From: Zanthoxylum bungeanum
Lineage: Eukaryota; Streptophyta; Magnoliopsida; Sapindales; Rutaceae
Direction: 5' to 3'
NCBI GenBank assembly: GCA_019454045.1
Contig: SKCR01038129.1
Location: 1 to 64,000, forward strand
Length of the DNA stretch: 64,000 bases
Shown: positions 24,209-36,384 of the stretch, in pieces
How positions within the stretch are numbered: the first letter of the stretch is position 1
How the letters are laid out: the number at the start of each line of letters is the position of its first letter
The notes under the pieces: generated by a model
Seen by the model: only the letters and a program-made list of their open reading frames with translations
Databases searched by the model: none
Told to the model about the DNA's origin: nothing
Position numbers and translations under genes: made by a program

Positions 24209-24222
24209 TTGTATCTATGAGC
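24209..24222 (+). other. Degenerate tRNA-Met primer binding site
   Basis: TTGTATCTATGAGC directly after the 5' LTR. The matching site of the S2 element reads TGGTATCATGGAGC (minus strand, 49217-49230), close to the usual TGGTATCAGAGC. Several changes suggest weakened priming or decay after insertion. Confidence 0.6.
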
Positions 24223-26050
24223 TTAGTTCAAGCATGAAAAAGTTAGGGTTAAAATTGGGTAAACTCAATTTGAGCATCAAATGGTTAAATTGTTTGATAT
24301 AGTATGCTTGAATGAGGTTGAATTGATGTTGTGCATGATCAATTTCAAGAAATTTGGTTGGATCCATTTTTTTCCCAAATTTGGGCATGACAAATTGGGT
24401 AAAATCAATTGAAGCATGATTGGTTTGATTGATTATTGATTAGTATGCTTATATGTTGATGAATTGAAGTTGTGTATGTTCAATTTCATGAAATTGGATT
24501 GGATCCATTTTTCCCCAAATTTTGTGTTGGCCAAAATTGACAAATTGGGTAAACTTGATTTTGAGCATGTTTGATGAAATTGGATGATTTAGAATGCTTA
24601 AAGTATGTTAATTGAGGATTGATTGGATCAATTTGATGAAAATTAGTTGGGAACAATTTTCCCCAAATTGCTTATGTTGGCCGAATACATATAGCCCATA
24701 TTGTCTTGGAATTTTTTGATTTTTGAACATTGGATGTGTTGGAAATCATTAGGGAATATGATTTAATGTCGATTGTGAAATTAATTGGATTGAATTCGAA
24801 TCGGACGTAAAATCCCCAAATTGCCTAGAGACTTTAAAGCATGTAAAATGGGTTTGATTTTAATAAATTGTGTTGGACACTATTTGTTGTTAAAGTGCAT
24901 GATTAATTATGCTAATTGATGTTTTAGAAATGTTAATTGGGTAATTAATTATGTATTACACTTAGGTTAATTAATCATGGAATTTGGAATTTTATAAGTT
25001 AATTAATTGGGCTTGTTTTTGGAAATTGGGCCTCATAGGTTGTAATTGGGCTTTTGGGCTTTGTTGTACAAAGTTGGGTTTAGGCAAAATTGGTTGGATC
25101 CAATTAGGCCCAAAACCGCATCCATAAAGTCCAATTATGACTTAATGGACCTTAATTATTTAATTGGGCCTAATAGGCCAAAATTAATTTAAAGGCTTAT
25201 GGGGTAACTCCCGGATTGGATTTTGGTTATCGGTTTGACCCGAGTTGACCAAAAGTCCACGCCTTAAGAAATTAATTAAAAGCCCATTGGACTTTAATTA
25301 AATAAACGTTGGACGTTAATTGGGCTTTGAGTCCCATAACGATTGAATTTGGAATTTAAATCGTAGAAGGTTCGTTAATAAAAATGTAATATTTAATTTG
25401 GAATTAAATAGTGAATTAGAATTAAATGCATATTAAATTGGATTTAATTATGTAGTTTAATTTAATTCGAGAATTCATACTTTGAGTACTTATTCGCAAA
25501 ACGAGTTTGACTCGAGCAAAAATCAAATCGTTGTCTGAACATTGGATGATCACTAATTATCAGATTAATTAATTGGATTAGATTGATTGATAACATGCTT
25601 GTATGAATACATGGTTGCGATGCATGAATAATGTATATCGGATGGATATTAGTCGGGTGGGATAATTTTGGAAATTGTAATAAATTTGATTTATTAATTG
25701 GACCTGCGTGTCCAGCCTTATCACCTCTACACTCTTGTATTCTCTTCTCACCTATTCCCCTCAATGTAAATGAGGTTTCTTTAGAAGTGTAGTGTAACGG
25801 GTAGAAATAAATACATGTGCTAGCTTTGGAGAGAGAAAATTAGAGATTTGATCTAGAATCAATGTAAAGTATCCATCCGCATATCATTATTATTTTATTT
25901 CATATGCGCTTTATTATGTGTTTAGAATGCATGTTTAATGGTGTATGATGATGAGACCTTAACAAAGATAATAAATTGGTTGTCAATTTGCACGCGAAAA
26001 ACCCCTCAAATAATATTAAGCATCTTTCCTTCCATTGAGTGATTCTTACT
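24223..26050 (+). other. Long leader of S1 element with threefold tandem unit
   Basis: AT-rich, no gene on the plus strand. CAAATTGGGTAAA-type starts recur near 24253, 24391 and 24540, a degenerate tandem of about 140-150 bp. The S2 element has only one such unit (about 49060-49200). At 25000-25340 about eight TGGGCC/TGGGCT words (either strand) are clustered, as in the S2 leader at 48410-48730. Confidence 0.6.
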
Positions 26051-26053
26051 CAA

Positions 26054-26300
26054 GATCTAAGATGGCATTGGTTTGTTGGCCAAGTCAAGGCCTTTGTCTG
26101 TCGAAGATGTGTTTGAATCACGAAAGCTTTGTTCCATATCAGTGTCTTGTCCAAGTTGTGGTTTGTTGGCCAAAGTCAAGACCACTTCTTGTCCATCGAC
26201 ATTGATTACGAAGCTTTCCATGGTCAATGGGTCGCGCTTGACTGGGATCACTAAGTTTGTTGTGCCAAAGCCAAGGCTTAGTTGATTCAGATGAAAAAGG
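26054..26300 (-). other. Antisense open frame in S1 leader
   Basis: On the strand opposite to the element, a frame of at least 64 codons (26057-26251, extending upstream in frame) reads like the frame at 47379-47696 of the S2 element. Shared stretches include KRDPLT, ESFVI, VDGQEV, LTLANK and TDMEQSF. I recognise no protein family. By eye there are about 13 replacement and 8 silent differences between the two, close to what drift gives, so protein-level selection is not shown. Confidence 0.45.
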
Positions 26301-26408
26301 TTAGGTAATACATTAGATGTACCAATTGATCTTAGAGATCTACCTAGTTAATTATCATACAATTTGTTGGCCAAAGTCAAGATTGTGTGATATTTAACAG
26401 GATCCTAG

Positions 26409-26474
26409 CCCACTACGAAACACGGTTTCCCGAGTACTCGACAGAGGGTTAGAGGCTCGCCGAAAAATAGTGGG
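26409..26474 (+). other. Conserved leader stem-loop upstream of gag
   Basis: CCCACTA (26409-26415) and TAGTGGG (26468-26474) enclose the palindrome CGAGTACTCG (26431-26440). It is the sense-strand counterpart of 11136-11201. The inner hairpin reads CGAAAC-acg-GTTTCC, with one pair lost. Confidence 0.6.
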
Positions 26475-26479
26475 AGGCA

Positions 26480-27470
26480 AGAATTGAATTTGCAATACTC
26501 GTTCAATTACTCGCCATACGCGCTCATTCAAATTATTTCGTCGTTAGATTAAATGTTAGTTGGACTAATATTTAAATTGTTGTTTTAATAAAAACAGTTG
26601 GACTGTATTATAGTTGATTATATATAATTGGATTATATTAATCAATATATTTGAATTAATTAATTTCAGTTTACAGTTGATTTTATAATTGGATTATAGT
26701 AATCAATGTAATTGAGGTTAATTAATTTAAATTATATTTGATTATATAGTTGGACTATTATGATCATTATAATCAATAGTACCACAAATCGTTGATTAAA
26801 TAGTTGGACTATTAGAATCAAGATAGAAATGAAAGATTAGTGTTTAAAACATAATCCTGGGTGAAAATGTATTTAAACGACTTTAATTTTCAAATTAGGA
26901 ATAATTTCAAGATGGTCTTGGAAATTAATAAGTTATTTTATTTGATAAAATAATGAATTATGCCTAAAGCCTGGAGTTAAGCAAATAAGTGGAATATGAA
27001 ATTTGGAATATTCATATAATGATAACTTTAGCACTTAATCCATTAAGCTTGTCGAAGTAGACTCCTTAATTTCTGAATCAGAATTAAGGATTAGATCCTT
27101 AAAGTATGATAATGAAATTGAAGGATTTTCATGGATCTATTTTAGATCTTTGAAATACTAAATTGCAATAAATAATTCTTGGAGAATTAATGTCTATTCT
27201 CAAGGAGACAAAGTCAAACTTTGCAAGTAGGCAAGTAGCGCAAGGCGCACCTTACTTCGATATTCTAGAAACCCGAGGCTTGGCCAAAGGCTACTGGAAT
27301 GTTAAAATTGGCAAAGGCAAAATCATTATAATCTTTTGGGAAGATAAAAGGATATATCCTAAGAAGGAATTGAAGACGAGCAAGGCTCTTACTTCAAATA
27401 TATTTGTCATAATTATGTTCACAACTAGTATTGAAATTGGATTTTAAATACTTAGTGTGATACATAAATA
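26480..27470 (+). pseudogene. Gag remnant of S1 element
   Basis: It begins with an AT-rich degenerate tandem (about 26545-26830; words like AATAGTCCAACTATTTAATC in either orientation). A stretch that aligns with the S2 gag near 46440-46500 follows: ATGTCTATTCTCAAGGAGAC, then CAAGGCGCACCTTACTTCGA. An 85-codon frame (27190-27447) begins MSILKET but departs from Gag quickly. No zinc knuckle is left. Confidence 0.6.
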
Positions 27471-30070
27471 TGTACTGTTGTGCAGAATCTGCTTTAAGCA
27501 TAATACTGACTTCAGACGAGATTACTCTGCGAATTGAAAACGGGACTCGCTGTTTTAACCGTAGATACCTAAGTTTAGGAACTGCCCTTCGGGTGTGTAC
27601 TTAAATTAGGAAACTGTTAAAATGTAACTAGTTTGACTAGAAACATTATCTCTATATCGCGTATAACCCGTTGCGGGTGTACCTTTATATTCTAGAACAC
27701 TAAAGTGTTTTATTATATAAATATGATATTGAGATAAACACATTAGATGTGAATAACAACATTTATATTTTGAATATAAACAATATCAATATCTCAAATA
27801 TATAACATGACAAATAAATAGCTCAAACTGATTTGATCAGAAGAAACTAATTGTGGAATTGTTGTCTGTGACACAATCAAACAAGACTCGTATATCCACA
27901 CTTTCGAAGAGTGGGTACTAGGACTAATTTGATTCCATTCAAATAAAGTCTACGAATCTAGTTTATTGGGCAAAGTGCCTATAGCACTATTTACTTGGTA
28001 AAAGTGTAAATGCCACTGATCTGTTAGCCCTAGTTCATAGTGAAGCAAGTGGACCCATGTCTAGCTAGGCTAGAGGTGGATATGAATATTTCGTGACCTG
28101 TACGGATGTGGCATCGCGTTATGGTTATGTGTTTCTTTTAAAACACAAATCAGAAACTTTCACAGTTTTGACACGAAATAGACAAACAGATCAACTAAAG
28201 TATTAAACCGTCACGGTAAAACCGTAATGAAAATACTTAAGCAGTAAGTTTCTCGTATACTTGAAAGAGTATAGTATTCTTTCAATGAGGACTCCTCCCG
28301 GAACACGTCAGTTTGACGGTGTGTCCGAACAAAATTAACCGATTTTTGTTAGACATAATAAGGTTAATCACGAGTCGCTCTGAGCTACCATTTCCTTCAA
28401 CAGATAAGCTTTAAACAGTGCAAGAACTTATTTTGAATAAGGTTCCATAATAATCTGTTTGACAGATATCATATTAGATATGAACGGGAAAGAAACCAGG
28501 TTTCTCATTCCTGACCATTTGGGCATGCTTGACATATGTTTGGATGATACCAAACTAAAACCCAAATAGGATAAGTGCCAATTGTAGGTCATCCTAGGGA
28601 TACCATAAGTATTGTACTTATACATCTCACATGAGAACAATTAGATTGTTGCTCACCATGTGGTTTTCCTGAAAAGGAATACCGATATGCAGTGATAAGT
28701 TGGAGAATAGTATAACTCGATGGAAATCGGAGTAATAATGTTCAAGGCACCGAATCTTAATGGAACATGAATAGTTCATCAAGAATGCAACTATGACCAT
28801 TAATCTTCGAATACACAAGAACCGCGTAAGTCGGATAGAGTCAGAAAACAACCTGGGGTATGGGTTTCTGATCTCACCTCATAAAGATGGCTATCTTATT
28901 GAGGAATACCAACTGACTACGTATAAGGAAGTGATACAAGGTATCAACTCCCTAATTATGGCAAAGTGCCATATAATCCAAAATGGATTCCGTGTATATC
29001 AACCAGTTTGGATACTAGTTGAAGTACCACAAGGCATTGTGCCTATTGGTACTATAAGTCTTCAAGGAAGACGTACATGGATGGCAATATACCAACGTGT
29101 AAAGCTAGGCCTTTAACGGAAAGGTATCGTTATCAACATTATGTTGATTATGATTCAACATTTTACCTGTTGCCACGGTAAATCCATTTGGATAATGCTT
29201 GTTATTCGATCAATGATTGGATTGAAGCAAGCATTAGGTTCTTGGAATTATCATTTTAATGTAATCATAATGATTTATGATTTAATTCAAAAACGAAAAC
29301 GATTCTTGTGTAAATAAGAGGGTTAGTGGGAGCGCACTGACAGTGGCTGTCCTATAAAATAATGATAATATGTCATTTCTTGGAAATGATATTCCCATAA
29401 AATAAATATCGGCGAAAGCTTAGCTTTCGAAATACTCTCCGTGGAACCGTACATTGAAAAATGTACAAGACCTGGTGTATCATACGCTTTGAGCATATGG
29501 ATTCACAAACAGGCTAATCCGAGTGATAGTCATTGGATTGGTGTGAGGAACATCGTTAGTATCTTAGAGAACTAAGGATGCTGTCTTAGTCTATGGAGAA
29601 GGAGAAATTGAAGTGACTGGGGTCACTGTAGCAAGTTTCCTATAACCGATAAAGACAACTAAAAGTCGCAAATGGTATTATACAGTTTGAATAACGGTGC
29701 AGTGAGCTGGAAATCTTCCAAGCAAGATACTGTTACCGAATAAACAACTAATGCGGGTTAATTGCAGCAGCTGAGGCAGCAATAGAAGTCATTTGGGTCG
29801 ATACATATCTAATTAGATTAGATATAGTTCTGTTAGCAGCTGAGCTAGGCATCAGCACAGGCTAAAGAATTAATGGTCTCATCAATGATCCATATACATA
29901 CTTACGTATTCATCTGATTCGTTCGAATCATACATCGTGGCGATGTGATGATCGAATAAATCGCATCAAGATGATAATCATGCAAATCCGCTGACGAAAG
30001 CTTTTCTCAGCAATTTGAGCCAACCGTACATAGTTCGGGTGTCAAAGACTCGAGTGACTGGCTATAGGCC
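27471..30070 (+). pseudogene. Pol remnant of S1 element
   Basis: Collinear with the S2 pol (43069-46150). Protease/integrase remnants lie at 27471-28400, the linker and RT at 28780-29460, RNase H at 29560-29900. The RT active-site region reads as several stops in a row (about 29350-29375). The RNase H end lacks the block that in S2 encodes the YYDNNGA stretch (near 29850). Longest frame 107 codons (28793-29116). Both lesions are shared with 5401-11287. Confidence 0.8.
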
Positions 30071-30080
30071 AAGTGGGAGA
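30071..30080 (+). other. Polypurine tract
   Basis: AAGTGGGAGA, then T and the 3' LTR. Confidence 0.85.
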
Positions 30081-30081
30081 T

Positions 30082-32211
30082 TATTGGACAATTATGACCC
30101 ATAGCGTCACTATTTGTATAGATCACAGTGTTGTTGTACAAATTAATTATGTAATAAAGGAGATTGCACTCTTATCATTTGTGATTAGATCACCAAGATG
30201 TATAATTGATGAGAGGTCTCTATGATTTGTTCCTGGACGGAGAATGATATGAGACAGTATCATTCCACGAAGGATAAATCATTAAATATCCCTAGTCAGA
30301 GTATTATCGAGATTGGACATCGATAAATATGTAAAAGACTAGTATTACACTTGTGCGCGCTTGTGAGGGCACAACGACATAGTTCTCATATATTTGGGTA
30401 TAGGATACTCATGCAAGTGTAATAGGAGGTTGTGTTTTACCGATGGTACGGGAAACAGCTTCGCCCCCGCGGAATCCCATTGGTAGTATGACTATGTGTC
30501 TATGGGAGTCTGCAATCAGGGTAGGTGTATTTGGTCTTAACCTGAGACTTGCACCGCTAATACTTACGACAATCGATATACTTTAGTTGAGGTCGTCCAG
30601 GGCTTTAACCGGTTCTGTGTACGCTAATTCTGGGTATATTGAGAATCGTAGTGTGTTGGGTGTGATATCAAGACGGAAGTATCACTCCAGTCATAGTGGA
30701 GATGACGGTCACGTAGGATACGGAACTCGTTCTCTTAAATGCTCGAGCTATCGGGATATTATGACTAGGTCATGTATATCCGATTATAGAGACTAGTTAC
30801 CAGACATCCGATATGTGCTTCGTACGGGGCAGACACATTTCCAGCCCCAGGCCTAGCACGTGATCATCCGATACTGGACAGAAATACGCAATACTTCGGT
30901 ATACTACGCTTGATATAGATCATATATTCCTGTAAGGATATTTCCGGAGAATTGGGTAGACATGGTACTTTGCTAGAAGCCAACCTTGTCTTGTAAATCG
31001 GTATAAACGTGGTACAAGGTACTTACGTGTTCGGATAGTCCGACGACCGTATTTACTGCCAACATATCCGGGGATCTCATGGGTTGCTTCCCAAAGATTC
31101 ACCGATGATGTATGACTCGCACTAAAATTAATCTGGGATTAATTCGATGAGAGAGAAAGTTAATCTAGGATTAATTACGGAGATATTTTATCTAGGATAA
31201 AATATTAATAAAAGAGAGAGAATGATTAATTTGGAATTAATCGATAAAATAATATATTCGATATATTATACGAAATTGGATTTCGACACGGAATTAAAAT
31301 TGGATTTTAATTCGGGCGAACGAATTAATTTAGAATTAATTCGGAAGCGACGTGAATAGTGATTTTGCTAGGCCTAATCATTTAATTACGATGCGACGGA
31401 AAATTAGTTAATTTGGAATTAGCGAACCCGAGCCCGAGAGTGATTGCGAGCGCATTCGCATTTCGAATTCGATCGCGGTACGCAAGTCACATCAAGCGTC
31501 AAATCTCTAGTCGCATCAATTGTTAAATCACTTGTCACTTTGAGTGATGTGATGTGACATGACATGTTGTCACTTTATTAAAGTGACTTGATGTGAATAG
31601 TAAAAGGTGATGGGAAAAAAAGTGAAAAGACTTGTACTTGTACTTTTTGCTTTTTCCATTTGACTTTTGATTTAAGTTTAATATATGTTTTATTTATTTA
31701 CTTGGTAAATGTTTTAAAATAAAATATATATATAAAGCTTTTATTCTCTCTCTTCCAAGGATTGCTCACGTTTTTGACAAACTTTTGGAGCCAAAATTGC
31801 TCTTATCTCTCTCGGCCTTGGAGGCCTTTTCTTCATTATTTTTCTGGTTCAGAAACCGTGAAAGTGAGGAAGAAAGGAATGATTTTGTTGCACGATCTAA
31901 GTGCTAGCACACTCTAAGAGACATACAAGGTGATAGGGAAGTGAGTTTGTGAGCATGGAAAAGCTTGAAGCTTGGAGCTTCAATGGTGATGACCATGGCC
32001 GAACCTTGGAGGTGCTTCAACACTCAAAACCGACCATTCTACTGCCTTGGAAGAGACTTGGCCGAACCTCCAACAAAGAGAAAAGGAAGATCTTCTTTGG
32101 TGCATCCAAACCAATCATTGTGAGTATATGTTTCCGCCATTATTCCTTGATGTATTCATACGAATTTTATGCTTGATTTCATGATCTTGGGACCTATATT
32201 AGAAACCAACA
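30082..32211 (+). repeat. 3' LTR of S1 element (2130 bp)
   Basis: Reads TATTGGACAATTATGACCC where the 5' LTR has TGTTGGACAA, so the terminal TG is now TA. It ends AGAAACCAACA, followed by GTAGA. Otherwise close to the 5' LTR, including the palindrome chain (31126-31426) and a TATA box near 31726. A small deletion near 30464 removes about eight bases (TCTAGATTGA region of the 5' LTR). Confidence 0.93.
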
Positions 32212-32216
32212 GTAGA
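32212..32216. repeat. Target site duplication GTAGA (right)
   Basis: Identical to 22065-22069. Confidence 0.95.
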
Positions 32217-32619
32217 CTGGTCTCCCCCAGACTTGGTTTAGCTTTATGCTCCCGCTGCCTGCACTGGGTCACGGTGAATTATGCCTTTTTTGAAAGCGAC
32301 CTCATCCTTTTGAGGTACTGAAAGTCATGTCTTCTGATTCCCAGATTTTCGAAAAATGCTTTCTCTCGAAAGAGTTTTCTGCTATTTTTGTCTTCTATTT
32401 TTCTCCTACTACCCTTCCAGTGATGTTATGTTTCCAATGTCTATACCTTCGGGAGGCCTTCGAAGTTTTCCTTGTTTTAAAGGTTGGTACTATTTTTTGA
32501 TTAAGCTGTCTCCCAATAGTCACACATATTATTGCCCTCAAAGGATGCCCAGTAATGAAACAGAGAACCTTCAAAGCACTCAATGAAACTAGAATTCGAG
32601 TTTTTGAATAAATGATCTA
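32217..32619 (+). other. Segment E, right part
   Basis: Continuation of 21741-22064 after removing the Copia insertion. Open frames of 62 and 76 codons (32395-32583 minus, 32356-32586 plus) have no recognisable content. Nothing else seen. Confidence 0.4.
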
Positions 32620-34020
32620 AGCCAAACTCAAAGTGTGTGTGCATAAGGGTTCATTCACAACTTGATTCCCAGGTAAGCCAACTCAATGATTTCATTTCAA
32701 AAATTAGGATCGATCGGTCAAACCAACCTAGATGTCTCAATTATGCTCTGTAATTGCTTTTCTGTGCTTAATATGTTATTATTTTCTTTTTCTTTTCATT
32801 TGTCTCTTCTTTTTTTTTGGCACACCTACCCTTTAAGGTAGTATTTCTCTTTATGGTGGTCCTAATACTCGCTCATTGGTAGCTTCACGCTTATCGGTTA
32901 TATGTGGTTTATTTTTTTAGAGACTTTTCTTTTATCTGTAACCATACCACACATCATAACACAAGCAAGTCAGGATAGACATCCAAGTAAACGGTAATTC
33001 ATCGATCTATAATTTCTTCAACTAGTCACTTGTCGATTACTTAGGTTTTCACTGCTAAGAACCCATAATGAAATGCTTACGAGTCTAACATAGATCAATT
33101 ACTCAAAGTATAGGATAAAAGTTCATTAAATAGCTTATCGTTTCTAAGATTTCAACCTAAAGTAAATAATATCAACATTGGACTTATGCCTAACTATTAA
33201 GGACTAAAAACAAATATTTTTTTTATTTTTTTTTTATTTTTGCTGAAGGCCCCCCAATGGTTTTTCTATTCTTACCATAAAATTTTCTATTTCTCGGCTC
33301 GATATCCATGTTTGCTAAACTCTTTTTGACAAGTCTTTCTTCTCTCTAACCCAACAGATATCTATGATGGCTTTTAGAACACATGGTTAACATGATGCGT
33401 GTATGCATGAGATGCATGTGATTATCAAAACAACATATATCCTTCCGATCTTAATCCTCCCGCTTTCGTGGTAAGTCCATTTATGCCCTAGGTATTGCTC
33501 ATTTTATGCACCAATGCGGGGTTCACAAAATCGTTCTCTCCTACGCTACAGGGGTGAACCTTGGCTACCTCAGTCCCTTTCCATCGGTAAAAGACAAAGA
33601 CTGCCTATTTATAACATGGACTAAGCCTATTATGGGGATCGTGCCATTATCTAAAAATGATGAATTTGGCTTTCCGCAACCGTGGTCATGGGGCGAGGTG
33701 TCCAAAGTAAACAAATATGTCGTAACAAGACGTATCCTTCCTAGATGAAAGGCAGTGCGGATATCGAACTCATGCTTCTGTTATATTTGGATCATGTTTG
33801 GATTTTCTAAGCCCATCAAGGTTTTCATACAAGTTGGCCCATTATCATTTTGAAGTAGTTAATCATATTATCGTGAGGTGCAAACTTGTCCCAGTTGAAA
33901 AAAAGGCCCAACATGTTTACACTTTTGCGGTAAGGTGGCTAAACAACCTCAATTGATAGGAGGCCCAAACACAAAGTGGCCCTTTACCATTTTGAAAAAT
34001 TTTGGCCCAATCATCATAAG
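32620..34020 (+). repeat. Segment B, copy 2 (longer form)
   Basis: 32620-33490 aligns with 13605-14645. 33484-33916 is present only here and contains an 80-codon frame (33506-33748) that I do not recognise. 33917-34020 aligns again with 14640-14749. It shows the empty site for the 14750-17016 insertion (near 34014-34025). Confidence 0.7.
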
Positions 34021-36384
34021 ACATAAACGCGTCCCAGTTTAAATAGCCCAACAAGTTCGTATCTCATGACGAAAAGTCCAAATGGATCTAAATGATGATA
34101 GTCCCAAACACAAGCATAAAAGGAGTAGCTTCTATAGGATACACGACTATAGTTCATATGTGGGCTTACATGGGCAAGGATAAAGGCTCCCGTCGGTAAA
34201 GGGTTGCCCACAACTAGGTCTCCCCACTCAAACGTTCGTGCAACCAAGTGAGCGCACCTTTTTATATCCTAAGGTACGTGCCAACGAGTGATGATCATCA
34301 TATAACAATCCCCCGCTTTGAGTGAAAGTGACTTCCCGATATATGACGCCATCGGGGTAAAAAGGGTGTGCAAAATATATAAGACTTAGGTGACTAAAGC
34401 AAGAACCACAAACATTACAAGGCATTATTTCGGGGCCGATTCTCTATCCCCAATGGAGTCACCAGACTGTAGACACAACACAGAGATGGGCGACGCTGTC
34501 TAGGCTCGCGACCCGTTGGAGTACGGAGTAGCCCGCGGGGGGACTAAACCGGAGAATAAAGGAGTCGCCACCCACTGTGAACTAGGAAATGATTTAAGGC
34601 CGCACTCACCCCTCGCAAGGGAAGACCTCAAACCGTTGGGTTCGGAATGGTCCCTTACTTATGCCAATTGTAATGAACGGGTTTACGTAATGATGTAACC
34701 AAGTCTTATGCAACACATGCAAGCTAATTCAAATAACACACAAGTTTGCACACCCATAAACGTAAATAAAAATGAAAGAAAATGCACAATTCCACAAGTA
34801 TATTAAACAAAGAAGAACGATAATGTAAATTAATAATAACAGTAAAAATGTTAATATTATAGAGAGATAAGTAAACACATGATGTAAAAATAAATAACCA
34901 AAGAGGCAAACATGTATAAAATATGATGAAATAGACTGTCTAGTGTGTGTGCATTCATATAGCGTTCGAGAACGCGTTCAAACAGAGTGAGGCAGAATGT
35001 ATACGTTCATGTAGCATTCGGAAACGCGTTCGTACGGGATCATAAAAATGATATCTACAATGACATAAACACATGGAAGAATGTTTCTCAAACAGTATGT
35101 GGATTTGTATCCCAAGTACAGACTGCACTACCGTCCATTCGGATTCACCTACGAAATTTATGTATGGGTTTCTATCCGATATACCACAAGAGGCAACACT
35201 TAAGCATTAACACAATGCAATCATGGAAATAAACGTTAAGTGATGCGGCATAATAAATAAAGATAACTAATGGAATGAATATGAAGTGATAGCTAAAAAA
35301 GGAATAGAAAGGCATATAACTAAATAAATAACAAAAGGAAATATGCGATGATGAATACGATAAATAAATAAATAACAAAAAGGAAAAATAATGGCAGAAC
35401 AAAAGAAAGGAGAAGAGATGCGACCAAGACACTTGGCCGACATCTATATAGGATCTCGTATGCCTGGTTGGACGTATTTCACATCCAACCAAGCATACCT
35501 TATCCGGCGCAGTAAAATATCATGGTAAAGGCTGCCTTCAGTCATTTCTCGCAAATAAGGTGACCTTTAATCCGATGTAAGTAGTCCATGTGCACTAAAT
35601 GGTAACGATGAATAAATAACTAACGGAACACAATAAATGAATAACGGAAAAAAAAAAAAAGAGATGCGACCAGAGACTTGGCTGACATCTATATGGGATC
35701 TATTATGCCCGGTTGGACATATCTCATGTCTAACCAAGCATACCTCGTCCGGCGCAGTAAAATGTCAAGGTAAAGGCTGCCTTCAGGCATTTCCCATAAA
35801 TGGGGTGACCTTTAATCAAATGTAAATAGCCGTGCGCACTAACAAATAACGATGAATAAATAACTAATGGAATAATGAACGAAAGTAGATAGCGGAATAA
35901 TAAACATAGACAGTAAATGAACATAAAAAAAATAAATAACAAAAATATTAAAGAAAGCAAATGTGACCAAGGGACTTGGCCGTTAGTGTGGGATCTCGCA
36001 TGCCTGGTTGGACGTATTCTATGTCCAACCAAGCATGCTGTGTCCGGGATAACAAAACGAATATTAAAGAGAGGGCCCTCATGTCTTACCTTTTAAGTCA
36101 CTTCTCGGGAGTGCGTTGAGACGTCGCCAGAAAGGTTAATGCTCCACTATTTTTCTGGCTCACTGATTTACTATTTCTGCCCGCTGTTTTCTCTTTTCTC
36201 TTTATTTTTTTGGACTGTTTTTAGGGATTATTTTTTTGTGCTATTTTTTGGTGATTTTAGGGACTGCTTTTGGGTGATTATTTTTTGTTGTTCATGTTGA
36301 TTAGGGCTGCTATTTATTTGTGTGTCTCGGTCGGTGAAGGACTGTGTTTTCTTTTATTTTATTCGGTTGGCTGGCTGGTTTTGT
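34021..36384 (+). repeat. Segment C, second copy
   Basis: Matches 17017-19344, including the hairpin CCCGAT...ATCGGGG (34336-34357), GGAGTCGCCACC (34561-34572) and the threefold sub-repeat with GGTTGGA/TCCAACC hairpins (about 35400-36060). Non-coding. Confidence 0.7.

Larger units (their letters stand above)
22070..32211 (+). mobile_element. Complete non-autonomous Copia element (10,142 bp), subfamily S1
   Basis: Two LTRs of about 2.13 kb, a degraded primer site, a leader of about 2.3 kb, decayed gag and pol, a polypurine tract and perfect 5-bp target duplications define a single insertion into the macro-tandem repeat. The internal part has no frame above 107 codons. The LTRs are much more alike than the internal region is to any working Copia, so pol was probably dead before this copy inserted and helper proteins moved it. 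Confidence 0.92.

Noticed and set aside
34561..34572. Tat/Ogre tRNA-Arg primer site
   Set aside because: GGAGTCGCCACC shares about ten bases with the reverse of that primer site, but the adjoining bases do not match and no LTR edge is visible there.
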